From: a virus
Reading direction: 5' to 3' (one strand)
IMG/VR virus record: IMGVR_UViG_3300034272_001431
Location: 1-61,194 of that record
DNA length: 61,194 nucleotides
Part shown: positions 1 to 6,192 of the stretch, one piece after another
How positions within the stretch are numbered: position 1 is the first letter of the stretch
Layout: the number at the start of each line of letters is the position of its first letter
Notes under the pieces: generated by a model
Databases searched by the model: none
Told to the model about the DNA's origin: nothing
What the model saw: the letters and a program-made list of their open reading frames with translations, nothing else
Position numbers and translations under genes: made by a program

Positions 1-4
1 AAAA

Positions 5-16
5 GTTCTTTGAAAT
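5..16 (+). promoter_or_regulatory. boxA-like antitermination motif leading the tRNA array
   Basis: GTTCTTTGAAAT resembles the boxA found in the leaders of Bacteroidota rRNA operons, which is bound by NusB/NusE. The identical 12-mer recurs at 7140-7151 near the start of the large structured RNA. The promoter of this array lies outside the window. Function is inferred from similarity and position. Confidence 0.5.
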
Positions 17-67
17 TAAAATATTGTGTGAAGTAAGAAACGGGAAACTTGTAAAGTACATTAACCT

Positions 68-104
68 GTTGACATAAGATGGTGAGACAAGAGTGTGTGT
101 CAAC
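68..104 (+). other. stem-closed element before tRNA-His
   Basis: GTTGACA (68-74) pairs perfectly with TGTCAAC (98-104), closing a 37 nt element. It may be a leader hairpin or processing signal. It is not a tRNA. Confidence 0.4.
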
Positions 105-122
105 TATGAATCACAAATAAAT

Positions 123-196
123 GGTAACTATAGCTCAGTTGGTAGAGCAAAGGTTTGTGGTACCTTGTGCCATGGGTTCAATTCCCATTAGTTACC
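123..196 (+). tRNA. tRNA-His (GTG)
   Basis: Full cloverleaf. The acceptor GTAACTA/TAGTTAC is preceded by an extra G at 123 facing C196, the G-1:C73 pair typical of tRNA-His. The D arm is GCTC...GAGC, the anticodon loop TTGTGGT (anticodon GTG), and the T loop TTCAATT. A full CCA end is not encoded. Confidence 0.93.
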
Positions 197-207
197 CAAA
201 AAAACAT

Positions 208-328
208 AGTTAGGTGGCGGAATTGGTATACGCTATGGCAAATAACCGAATCCTTGAGACCGCAATCTCATTGGCAGTAAGTGAACCCATACCAGACGTG
301 GTTACAGGTTCGATTCCTGTCCTGACTA
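208..328 (+). tRNA. tRNA-Leu-like gene with a roughly 41 nt insertion in the anticodon arm
   Basis: The acceptor AGTTAGG (208-214) pairs with CCTGACT (321-327). The D arm GCGGAATTGGTATACGC is of the tRNA-Leu type, and the T arm ACAGG-TTCGATT-CCTGT is at 304-320. The only matching anticodon stem is TATGG (234-238) with CCATA (287-291), enclosing 48 nt where a 7 nt loop is expected. A short variable stem CCA/TGG follows. The insert contains a hairpin TGAGA/TCTCA. I cannot assign an anticodon. It could be an intron-bearing gene, a degenerate gene or a tRNA-like RNA. Confidence 0.6.
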
Positions 329-332
329 CAAA

Positions 333-438
333 TGTGTTGTTCCCTTGAGAAAGTAAGACTGAACAGACACTATGTATGAAATAAACTACGACCACAATAA
401 AAGTGTAATCGGACAAGTTAAACAGTACAGACAACACA
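333..438 (+). other. stem-closed inter-tRNA element (8 bp closing stem)
   Basis: TGTGTTGT (333-340) pairs with ACAACACA (431-438), closing a 106 nt segment that contains smaller hairpins such as CAC-AATAAAA-GTG. It has no T arm and no D arm. It abuts the anticodon-arm-like hairpin at 439-455. Confidence 0.4.
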
Positions 439-455
439 GAGGACTTCTCATCCTC
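439..455 (+). other. isolated anticodon-arm-like hairpin, Arg (TCT) type
   Basis: GAGGA-CTTCTCA-TCCTC is a 5 bp stem with a 7 nt loop and T at the second loop position, exactly an anticodon arm with anticodon TCT. No matching acceptor, D or T arm flanks it directly. The neighbours are the stem-closed elements at 333-438 and 459-552. Confidence 0.4.
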
Positions 456-458
456 AAA

Positions 459-552
459 ACATTAGTAAACTTCAGTTCCCACACAGCGGTGAGACGGGCT
501 AAGTTAGATACAATTCCTCGGTGCTGGGAGTAGAAAGTTGAAGTGCTAATGT
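459..552 (+). other. stem-closed inter-tRNA element with stacked stems
   Basis: ACATTAG (459-465) pairs with CTAATGT (546-552). Inside it ACTTCA (469-474) pairs with TGAAGT (539-544), and TCCCA (477-481) pairs with TGGGA (525-529). This nested structure is unlikely by chance, but I recognise no RNA family. Confidence 0.45.
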
Positions 553-558
553 TGATAT

Positions 559-633
559 AGTCAGGTGGGTGTAATGAGGAATGGTTCCGAGTCCTATATG
601 GTTACTTATCCGGTTCGAGTCCGGCCCTGACTA
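559..633 (+). tRNA. tRNA-like unit, degenerate or unassigned
   Basis: It has normal tRNA length (75 nt), a perfect acceptor AGTCAGG (559-565)/CCTGACT (626-632) and a T arm with loop TTCGAGT (614-620). I cannot fold a convincing D arm or anticodon arm between them, so no amino acid is assigned. It may be a decayed tRNA or a tRNA mimic. The acceptor 3' strand is the same as in the Leu-like unit at 208-328. Confidence 0.5.
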
Positions 634-645
634 CAACTAAGGAAG

Positions 646-704
646 CAATACGAGAGTCCTGAATTGTACACAAAATATCCGTATTGACACCTCGGAAAGA
701 CGAG
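646..704 (+). other. two small stem elements before tRNA-Ile
   Basis: CAATACG (646-652) pairs with CGTATTG (680-686). A hairpin CTCG-GAAAGA-CGAG follows at 691-704, just 5 nt before tRNA-Ile. They may be processing or spacer structures. Confidence 0.35.
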
Positions 705-709
705 AATAT

Positions 710-783
710 AGTTAATTAGCTCAGTTGGTTAGAGCAATTCCCTGATACGGAATAGGTCATTGGTTCGAGTCCAATATTAACTA
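710..783 (+). tRNA. tRNA-Ile (GAT)
   Basis: Regular cloverleaf: acceptor AGTTAAT/ATTAACT, D arm GCTC-AGTTGGTTA-GAGC, anticodon stem ATTCC/GGAAT with loop CTGATAC (anticodon GAT), T arm ATTGG-TTCGAGT-CCAAT, discriminator A. Confidence 0.95.
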
Positions 784-788
784 CATAT

Positions 789-861
789 CGCGGGATGTGG
801 AAATTGGTCATCCGCTAGGTCTCATAAGCCTAGATTACAGGTTCGAACCCTGTTCCCGCAA
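789..861 (+). tRNA. tRNA-Met (CAT), initiator type
   Basis: Anticodon loop CTCATAA gives CAT. The acceptor CGCGGGA/TCCCGCA leaves position 1 (C) unpaired against position 72 (A), the hallmark of bacterial initiator tRNA. The anticodon stem TAGGT/GCCTA keeps two of the three G:C pairs typical of initiators, the third being a G-U wobble. The T arm is ACAGG-TTCGAAC-CCTGT. An elongator or a lysidine-modified Ile tRNA is less likely because of the C1/A72 mismatch. Confidence 0.87.
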
Positions 862-864
862 CTA

Positions 865-929
865 AAAGGGTAGAATATTAGTAAGGGCCTTTCCTGAAAG
901 ATGGCTAGCTAGGCCCGTGTCTACCCTTT
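865..929 (+). other. stem-closed RNA element, tRNA-sized, no T arm
   Basis: AAAGGGTAG (865-873) pairs with CTACCCTTT (921-929), 9 bp. Inside, GGGCCT pairs with AGGCCC around a hairpin CTTT-CCTG-AAAG. It is 65 nt long with an acceptor-like closing stem but has no TTCGA loop and no anticodon arm. Confidence 0.45.
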
Positions 930-935
930 AATTAT

Positions 936-1016
936 GATGATGTACCAGTGGACGCTTATATCGTCTATGACTGTAGTGGTAAGTTTAAAACGTTGGTTCG
1001 AATCCAACCATCAGTA
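936..1016 (+). tRNA. tRNA-like unit, possibly Ile (TAT), apparently without a D arm
   Basis: The T arm GTTGG-TTCGAAT-CCAAC (992-1008) is clear, followed by CATCAGT, which pairs with GATGATG (936-942) except for one mismatch and one wobble. GGACG-CTTATAT-CGTCT (950-966) forms a good anticodon arm with anticodon TAT. Only 7 nt separate the acceptor from it, so no D arm fits, and about 25 nt fill the variable region. The identity is tentative. Confidence 0.4.
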
Positions 1017-1230
1017 CGGGAGTGTTGGCAGTAGGGGTCAGCTTATGATGGTAGGAACACACACTTTAAAAGGGGTTCAAAAGAGATAAGCCGTTTATTC
1101 AGTTTTGGTTGTTAAAAACTGACGTTTTGTGGTGATAGTTTATCGTTAAAACTTACACCCGTGATATCAGTAGGATTGGCCTCCTCATTCACGTAAACGT
1201 GACGAAACTTCCCAAGGAGTAGTCACAACT
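1017..1230 (+). other. non-coding spacer with hairpins
   Basis: No gene is seen here. It contains GTGTT...AACAC around 1024-1062, a strong hairpin TCAGTTTT/AAAACTGA near 1098-1122, and TCACG-TAAA-CGTGA near 1188-1201 nested inside CTCCT/AGGAG. The short open frame antisense to it crosses tRNA-Gly and is not a gene. Confidence 0.35.
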
Positions 1231-1301
1231 GCGGGTATCGTATAATGGTATTACTTCAGACTTCCAATCTGAAGACGAGAGTTCGATTCTCTCTACCCGC
1301 T
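1231..1301 (+). tRNA. tRNA-Gly (TCC)
   Basis: Acceptor GCGGGTA/TACCCGC, anticodon stem TCAGA/TCTGA with loop CTTCCAA (anticodon TCC), and a T arm with loop TTCGATT. No CCA is encoded. Confidence 0.95.
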
Positions 1302-1419
1302 CTAAATGAAACAACAGAAGTCCGACTTGCACGGATGAAAGGAACTTTGACTTCACTAAATAAACGCTTAATAGAACAAAGTACAAGTTCAGAGTGAGGA
1401 GCGGGTCTCACAAACTTTT

Positions 1420-1494
1420 GGTCCCATCGACTATCGGTTAGGTCGTCAGGTTTTCATCCTGGAAAGTCGGGTTCGATTCCCGGTGGGACTACCA
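1420..1494 (+). tRNA. tRNA-Glu (TTC)
   Basis: Acceptor GGTCCCA/TGGGACT with a G-T wobble at the end, anticodon stem TCAGG/CCTGG with loop TTTTCAT (anticodon TTC), and T arm TCGGG-TTCGATT-CCCGG. CCA is encoded (1492-1494). Confidence 0.94.
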
Positions 1495-1571
1495 TAGCCA
1501 ACCAAGCTTTACTACGATACAGGTTCATACCTGTGGGTTAGAGGTGACGTTCAGGAAAGACTGATAAACTT
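1495..1571 (+). other. spacer with a T-arm-like hairpin
   Basis: ACAGG-TTCATA-CCTGT near 1519-1534 looks like a T arm with a 6 nt loop, flanked by AACC and GGTT segments that could pair. It may be a remnant of a tRNA. No complete RNA can be folded. Confidence 0.3.
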
Positions 1572-1661
1572 GGTCTCGGCGCATAACGGTTGGTGTACTA
1601 CCCTGTCACGGTAGCGAGTAGGTAAACGAAAAAGAGGGTTCGACTCCCTTCGAGACCGCCA
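1572..1661 (+). tRNA. tRNA-Asp (GTC) with an extended variable region
   Basis: Acceptor GGTCTCG/CGAGACC, anticodon stem CTACC/GGTAG with loop CTGTCAC (anticodon GTC), T arm GAGGG-TTCGACT-CCCTT, CCA encoded at 1659-1661. About 19 nt (1620-1638) separate the anticodon stem from the T stem, whereas tRNA-Asp normally has 4-5 nt there. Confidence 0.88.
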
Positions 1662-1682
1662 AAATAATAAAAAATAAGTATT

Positions 1683-1844
1683 ATGAAAAAATTTAGATTG
1701 CCACGAAAGATTAAAAAAAAATTAAAAAATAATTTATACAGCTATCCAAAAAGTGAAAAAAACACTTATTTAATTGCTTGGCCATATAAATACGAAAAAG
1801 ATTATATTGCATACAAAAAAGGATTGTTAAGAAGTTACCGATAA
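1683..1844 (+). CDS. small basic hypothetical protein (53 aa)
   Basis: ATG at 1683, TAA at 1842-1844. The product is short, very basic in its first half (many Lys and Arg) and aromatic-rich in the second half (YPYKYEKDYIAY). It sits 21 nt after tRNA-Asp and 22 nt before the next gene, both starting with the same ATGAAAAAATTT context. I recognise no family. A small nucleic-acid-binding protein is possible but unproven. Confidence 0.55.
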   Translation: MKKFRLPRKIKKKLKNNLYSYPKSEKNTYLIAWPYKYEKDYIAYKKGLLRSYR

Positions 1845-1866
1845 TAATTTAAAAAAAATAACTATT

Positions 1867-2139
1867 ATGAAAAAATTTGAAGATTTAGAGTTTAAAAAAA
1901 TTGAAGAAGATTCGCACAGAATTGGTGTTAAGTGTAGAATGGTGTTTGAAAATGGATACGGTGTGTCTGTTGTATGTCACACACATTCATATGGAGGTAA
2001 AAATGGTTTGTTTGAGATTGCGGTTCTTGGTAAAGATGGTGACTTAACTTACGATACTCCTGTAACAAATGATGTTATCGGGTACTTGAGTCGAGAAGAA
2101 GTTACTGATATTATGAAACAAGTACAAGAGTTAAAATAA
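1867..2139 (+). CDS. hypothetical protein (90 aa)
   Basis: A compact protein with mixed alpha/beta composition and no recognisable motif. It contains a central Gly/His segment (CHTHSYGGKNGLFEIAVLG) and ends in a predicted helix. The start ATG is preceded by an A-rich stretch, the usual start context in this genome, which lacks Shine-Dalgarno sequences. An AT-rich inverted repeat followed by a T-run (about 2138-2180) follows the stop and may be a weak terminator. Function unknown. Confidence 0.7.
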   Translation: MKKFEDLEFKKIEEDSHRIGVKCRMVFENGYGVSVVCHTHSYGGKNGLFEIAVLGKDGDLTYDTPVTNDVIGYLSREEVTDIMKQVQELK

Positions 2140-2194
2140 TTTATTTCTTTATGTTTACCATAAATTGTTTATTTTTTTTTAAAAAATTAAAAAT

Positions 2195-2737
2195 ATGGAA
2201 AATAAAATAAATGTGTTTGGGTTAGATAAATTAATTCAAAAACAATCAGCGGTGACTAAAAGTAAAATTTTAAGTCAAACCATTATTGATGGTGTTAAAG
2301 TAAAATTTATTCGACCTGTTCCTCATGAGGATGGAACATTATGTGAGATTGCCAGAACAGATTGGGATGAAATTACTGACCCTATTGTTCACACTCATGT
2401 AACAACAACTCAAATAGGTAGAATCCGTGCTTGGGGGTTACATCAAAATAGTACAGACAGATTATTTGTTGTTAAAGGTCTTGTTTCAATCGTAGTTTAT
2501 GATGGAAGAATAGATTCTCCAACATATGGTGTTATTAATGAATTTAAAGTTTCGGAAAGAAATCCTGTATTGTTAGTTATCCCACCAAATTTATATCACG
2601 GATGGAAGAATATTGGGACTGATGAGGCATATATTATTAACATGCCAACTTCGATGTATAATTATCATAAACCTGACGCTCTTGATTTACCTTATGAATC
2701 TGATGAGGCGATAGAAATAGTTCCTTTTCGATGGTAA
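2195..2737 (+). CDS. dTDP-4-dehydrorhamnose 3,5-epimerase-like cupin protein
   Basis: 180 aa, the size of RmlC-family sugar epimerases. The double-stranded beta-helix core is visible from IGRIRAWGLHQNSTDRLFVV (about 72-90) to VLLVIPPNLYHGWKNIG (about 128-144). The C-terminal tail ends in PFRW, as is common in RmlC relatives. The His of the GLHQN segment is a candidate catalytic or binding residue. The 3' end overlaps the following glycosyltransferase by 7 nt, so both are probably co-translated and act in sugar modification of a phage or host surface structure. The exact nucleotide-sugar substrate cannot be read from sequence. Confidence 0.75.
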   Translation: MENKINVFGLDKLIQKQSAVTKSKILSQTIIDGVKVKFIRPVPHEDGTLCEIARTDWDEITDPIVHTHVTTTQIGRIRAWGLHQNSTDRLFVVKGLVSIVVYDGRIDSPTYGVINEFKVSERNPVLLVIPPNLYHGWKNIGTDEAYIINMPTSMYNYHKPDALDLPYESDEAIEIVPFRW

Positions 2738-3471
2738 CATCGGTTATGGTGATTATTCCAACACATAATCACCCCACAACACTTAAATATTCTGTTGAAA
2801 GTGCTCAAAATCAAACTGTTGATGATTTGGATATTGTTATTATTGGTGATGGTGTTACTGATGACACAAGAGACGTTATTAGTGATATAATTAAAACTGA
2901 CAATAGGGTTAGGTTTGAAGACGAACCAAAAAGATTAAGTAGAAACGAAGTTGCAAGACATAGGGTAATTTCTGAGTCAAAATCAGACATAGTCACTTAT
3001 CTTGGGGATGATGACCTTCTATTATCTAAACACGTTGAAGTAATGAAAAATATGTTGGTTGATAGTGATTTTACTCACCCATTACCTGTTTTGGTGTATC
3101 CAGATAAAAGTATAGACTCTTTAAGGGTTAACTTAAAAGAAAAAAAATGGGTTGATTATCATTTAAAACCTAAACAAAATAAAATTAGTTTAACTGGTGC
3201 CTCCCATACGATGGATTTATATCGAAAATTAAAATTTGGTTGGAGGGCTGCACCAAAAAATATTTGGAGCGACCTTTATATGTGGAGACAAATATTTTTA
3301 ACGCCAAATATTAGATTATCAAGTTCTGATTTATCAACCATGATTAAACTACCTTCATCAGCTAGAATAGAAAATGATTTAAATAGAAAGTTTGAAATTG
3401 AAACTTGGTCTATTATTATAAAAAACCCTGATTTTTTTGATTTATGGCAGAAAAAAGTTCTCCCATTATAA
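2731..3471 (+). CDS. family 2 glycosyltransferase
   Basis: 246 aa GT-A fold. The N-terminus VMVIIPTHNHPTTLKYSVES is the typical GT2 start, followed by DLDIVIIGDGVTDDT and an acidic metal/nucleotide-sugar site LGDDD near residue 92. It overlaps the upstream epimerase-like gene, which suggests a two-gene sugar pathway. Acceptor unknown. It is one of several glycosyltransferases in this window; the others form a cluster at 39762-49665. Confidence 0.85.
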   Translation: MVTSVMVIIPTHNHPTTLKYSVESAQNQTVDDLDIVIIGDGVTDDTRDVISDIIKTDNRVRFEDEPKRLSRNEVARHRVISESKSDIVTYLGDDDLLLSKHVEVMKNMLVDSDFTHPLPVLVYPDKSIDSLRVNLKEKKWVDYHLKPKQNKISLTGASHTMDLYRKLKFGWRAAPKNIWSDLYMWRQIFLTPNIRLSSSDLSTMIKLPSSARIENDLNRKFEIETWSIIIKNPDFFDLWQKKVLPL

Positions 3472-3488
3472 ACAGAACCCTTGGTAGT

Positions 3489-3519
3489 TTTGTTTTTTAA
3501 TAAAAAAATAGTATCTTTG
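3489..3519 (+). promoter_or_regulatory. Bacteroidota-type promoter (TTTG-N19-TATCTTTG)
   Basis: TTTG at 3489-3492, a 19 nt spacer and TATCTTTG at 3512-3519 match the Bacteroidota primary sigma consensus. Transcription would start around 3525, about 20 nt before the ATG at 3544. Confidence 0.8.
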
Positions 3520-3543
3520 TACCTTAATTAAAAATAATGTGTA

Positions 3544-4053
3544 ATGAATATATTTTTTTTAGACGAGAATCCTACATTATCGGCTCAATATCATGTTGAC
3601 AAACACGTAGTTAAAATGATTTTGGAAACCGCTCAGTTATTGTGTGGTGTTCATCACATGACCGTACATGATACAATACATGATACCGGCCAAGTACCGT
3701 ACAAGTTATCACATAAAAACCACCCATGTTCTATTTGGTGTCGCGAGTCATTATCAAATTATTTGTATTTGTGTGAGTTGGGTTTGGAATTAAGTAAAGA
3801 ATACACTTACCGATACGGTAAACGACATAAATCTCAAGATGTAATTGAGTGGTGTTTGATTAATAAACCAAACATCCCTGATATTGAATTTACAGACCCA
3901 GCTAAGGCGATGCCTGATGAGTTTAAAGTTGATTCTGTTGTAGAATCTTACAGAAATTATTACATAGGGGCTAAATCTAATTTAGCGGCTTGGAAAAACA
4001 GAGAAAAACCTTTTTGGTTTGAAAAAAAAGAATTAACTTTGGAATATGATTAA
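3544..4053 (+). CDS. conserved phage protein of unknown function
   Basis: 169 aa. It starts with MNIFFLDENPTLSAQYHVDK and contains HVVKMILETAQLL, then KNHPCSIW and a C-terminal aromatic segment. This layout recurs in T4-like phages, where it is sometimes labelled a pyrimidine-dimer glycosylase, a label I cannot confirm here. Conserved His and Lys near the N-terminus could be functional. It has its own host-type promoter and is followed after 17 nt by a small Cys-rich gene. It is probably expressed early. Confidence 0.75.
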   Translation: MNIFFLDENPTLSAQYHVDKHVVKMILETAQLLCGVHHMTVHDTIHDTGQVPYKLSHKNHPCSIWCRESLSNYLYLCELGLELSKEYTYRYGKRHKSQDVIEWCLINKPNIPDIEFTDPAKAMPDEFKVDSVVESYRNYYIGAKSNLAAWKNREKPFWFEKKELTLEYD

Positions 4054-4070
4054 AATACGGTTGTAGGATA

Positions 4071-4286
4071 ATGGCTTGTAAAGAATGTCCTTGGGTTATA
4101 AGGAATAAACATAATGACATGATTGTGGAGTTTTCCAAAAAAATGGATAAACCCCACAACTGTCATATAAAAAACGGAGGAAAAAACCTTTGGAGTACAA
4201 CAGAAAAAAATAAATGTGATGGAAGAAAAGAATACGAAGAAAGTATTATACGGAATTTAACCACCGATAAATTTAAAAAACTATAA
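4071..4286 (+). CDS. small Cys/His-rich protein, possible zinc-binding (DUF6283-like)
   Basis: 71 aa with CKECPW at residues 3-8, a CH pair near residue 31 and a later C-D-G. The spacing resembles the small CxxCPW...CH...C.G phage proteins grouped as DUF6283, which probably bind a metal. The function is not known. A clear rho-independent terminator follows its stop codon, so this gene ends the transcript that begins at the promoter near 3519. Confidence 0.65.
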   Translation: MACKECPWVIRNKHNDMIVEFSKKMDKPHNCHIKNGGKNLWSTTEKNKCDGRKEYEESIIRNLTTDKFKKL

Positions 4287-4312
4287 AACACGACTTAAAA
4301 TCGTGTTTTTTT
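4287..4312 (+). terminator. rho-independent terminator
   Basis: AACACGA/TCGTGTT 7 bp stem, 7 nt loop, then a run of T to 4312. Confidence 0.85.
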
Positions 4313-4323
4313 GGTTATCATAA

Positions 4324-4335
4324 TATTTATTATAA
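4324..4335 (+). promoter_or_regulatory. late-type element TATTTATTATAA
   Basis: 18 nt upstream of the ATG at 4349. One of the recurrent TATTTATwA motifs of this genome (see findings). Confidence 0.5.
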
Positions 4336-4348
4336 AAATATATTATTT

Positions 4349-4954
4349 ATGTCCACAGAAGTTATTGTTGCGTTTATATCAGGCGTATTAGGTCCTATTA
4401 TTCTTTTATATACAAAGAACAAATTAGAGAAAAAAAAAGAAATGCCTGACATGGTTAAAGAAACACTACTAGTTAGTGAATTAATTACAACAAAAATTGA
4501 ACATATTAAAGAAGAATTTAAAGCGGACAGAGTTTGGATAACACAATTTCATAATGGAGGCCACTTTTACCCGACAGGTAAATCAATGGCAAAATTCAGT
4601 GTCATTTATGAGACGGTTTCCCAAAATACAAATTCAATTCAATCAAATTTTCAAAACATTCCTGTTAATTTATTTAGTAAGTCTATCAATTATTTACTAG
4701 AAAATGATGTAATTGAAATTCACGATTATAAAGACGAATCTGTTGCAACTCACGGTTTAAAATATATTGCGGAAGATACAGGATGTAAATCAGGGTATTT
4801 ATTTTCAATAAAAACAATTGATAATAAGTTTATTGGGACCTTAGGGTTAGATTTTTCAAAAAGAAAAACAAAACTTGATATGGAGTCGATAAATCACTTA
4901 CAAGTTCACGCAACTTCAATTGGTGGAGTTCTTATGGGTCACCTAAATGGTTAA
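4349..4954 (+). CDS. membrane-anchored GAF-like domain protein
   Basis: 201 aa. The N-terminus VIVAFISGVLGPIILLY is a single membrane segment followed by a Lys-rich stretch. Residues of about 55-200 look like a GAF-type sensor fold: a start around VWITQFHNGGHFYP, then a beta-rich core, and a final helix beginning near LQVHATSIGG. No effector domain is attached. It could be an inner-membrane sensor or a superinfection or lysis regulator, but that is a guess. It is preceded by a late-type element and followed by lysin-type genes. Confidence 0.6.
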   Translation: MSTEVIVAFISGVLGPIILLYTKNKLEKKKEMPDMVKETLLVSELITTKIEHIKEEFKADRVWITQFHNGGHFYPTGKSMAKFSVIYETVSQNTNSIQSNFQNIPVNLFSKSINYLLENDVIEIHDYKDESVATHGLKYIAEDTGCKSGYLFSIKTIDNKFIGTLGLDFSKRKTKLDMESINHLQVHATSIGGVLMGHLNG

Positions 4955-4972
4955 CAAACCTAAATCTCTTTA

Positions 4973-4981
4973 TATTTATTA
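4973..4981 (+). promoter_or_regulatory. late-type element TATTTATTA
   Basis: Only 4 nt separate TATTTAT from the ATG at 4984, so a transcript started from it would be nearly leaderless. Confidence 0.45.
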
Positions 4982-4983
4982 AA

Positions 4984-6192
4984 ATGAGAAGTTATATTAA
5001 CGAGAAGCCCGAATCGGTCCAACCTTCAAAATATAGTAATGTTAATTTTAAACAAATTGGTCACGGTAATCCCGCCTCTGATAAAATAAACCCATCTTTA
5101 TTAATGGATGTAAATTTAGCGGCTAAAAACGCTAATGTTATGGCTAGTGTAACAACCGCAGTTTCAGGACATAAAAAAGGTACTAGACATGAGCTTGGTT
5201 TGGCGGTTGATTTGGCAATGTTTGATAATAAAGGTTACGGTAGTAAAGAAAGTGCTCAAAAAAAAGGTATTTACGATAAAATTGAAAAATTTGTTAGAAC
5301 CCTAGAATCTATGGGGTATAAAGTAAATTCTGAACGAGGTAACGATAAAGCCGTTTTATGGTTTGGATTCCCAAATCATCATCATCATGTTCATGTATCA
5401 AGAAAATCTGATAATGGTACGTCTACAGGGAGTGATACTCAATCTACAAATTTTAAAAACTTACCTGAAAAAATTAAATCCTCGATAAATAAATTAAAAA
5501 CAAAGTATGGTATTAACATTACTCAATCACATATTGATAAAGAATTTAAACAAGAAGGTAATATACAACCAGATAATGGAGGGATTAATAACGAAGCTAA
5601 GAAAAGTATTGAAAAATTAATAAAAGATTGTAAAAAAGCAAACCCTAAAATTCGGTTTCCCGACGGTATTGTTTCTGATTATAGAAGTTATGATGACCAA
5701 GTAGATAATTTTGGAAAAAAAGCTAAAGATAGGGGTGTTGATGACACACAAAAGTATAACACAGTTCCTGGTTTTTCTCAACACCACACAGGAAAGGCCT
5801 TTGACATATTTAGTACTGAACCTAGTTGGTGGGATACAAATTCAGGGGTTAAAAATTGGGTTGCGGATAATTGTAAAAAATATGGGTTTAAGGTAACTTA
5901 CAATGTTGATGGGGTACTTAGAAAAAAAGAACCTTGGCATTTATTTTATATTGGTAATGAATCAATCTCAACAACGTCTAATTCAACTAACGATTCAACC
6001 TCTAACTCAACTTCTATCTCAACTAATGATTCGACTAATAATTTGACTAATGATTCTAATGATTCATCACAAAGTAACGACGTTATCCAAAAATTTTTAA
6101 GCCCATTGTTAGGTTCTTTAGGGTTTAAAGAAGGTGAGGAACCAACCAATAAATTGATTGAGAATATTAAAAGAATTAAAAATTTATTATAA
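4984..6192 (+). CDS. double M15-type peptidase (candidate endolysin or virion lysin)
   Basis: 402 aa with two metallopeptidase domains. Domain 1 (about 50-140) has H69 and D76 in RHELGLAVDLA and a final HVH near 137, as in M15A/hedgehog-type enzymes. Domain 2 (about 220-325) is VanY-like (M15B), with SQHHTGKAFD (S265, H267, D274) and EPWH (E316, H319), so all zinc ligands are present. A Ser/Thr/Asn-rich linker follows, then a tail with FLSPLLGSLGFK that recurs in the neighbouring hydrolase-like genes. It is predicted to cut peptidoglycan stem peptides. It has no signal peptide, so it needs a holin or acts as a virion component. Confidence 0.85.
   Translation: MRSYINEKPESVQPSKYSNVNFKQIGHGNPASDKINPSLLMDVNLAAKNANVMASVTTAVSGHKKGTRHELGLAVDLAMFDNKGYGSKESAQKKGIYDKIEKFVRTLESMGYKVNSERGNDKAVLWFGFPNHHHHVHVSRKSDNGTSTGSDTQSTNFKNLPEKIKSSINKLKTKYGINITQSHIDKEFKQEGNIQPDNGGINNEAKKSIEKLIKDCKKANPKIRFPDGIVSDYRSYDDQVDNFGKKAKDRGVDDTQKYNTVPGFSQHHTGKAFDIFSTEPSWWDTNSGVKNWVADNCKKYGFKVTYNVDGVLRKKEPWHLFYIGNESISTTSNSTNDSTSNSTSISTNDSTNNLTNDSNDSSQSNDVIQKFLSPLLGSLGFKEGEEPTNKLIENIKRIKNLL

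Noticed and set aside
210-437. Minus-strand open frame of 75 codons and a similar one at 1189-1386
   Set aside because: Both lie across tRNA genes and their spacers.
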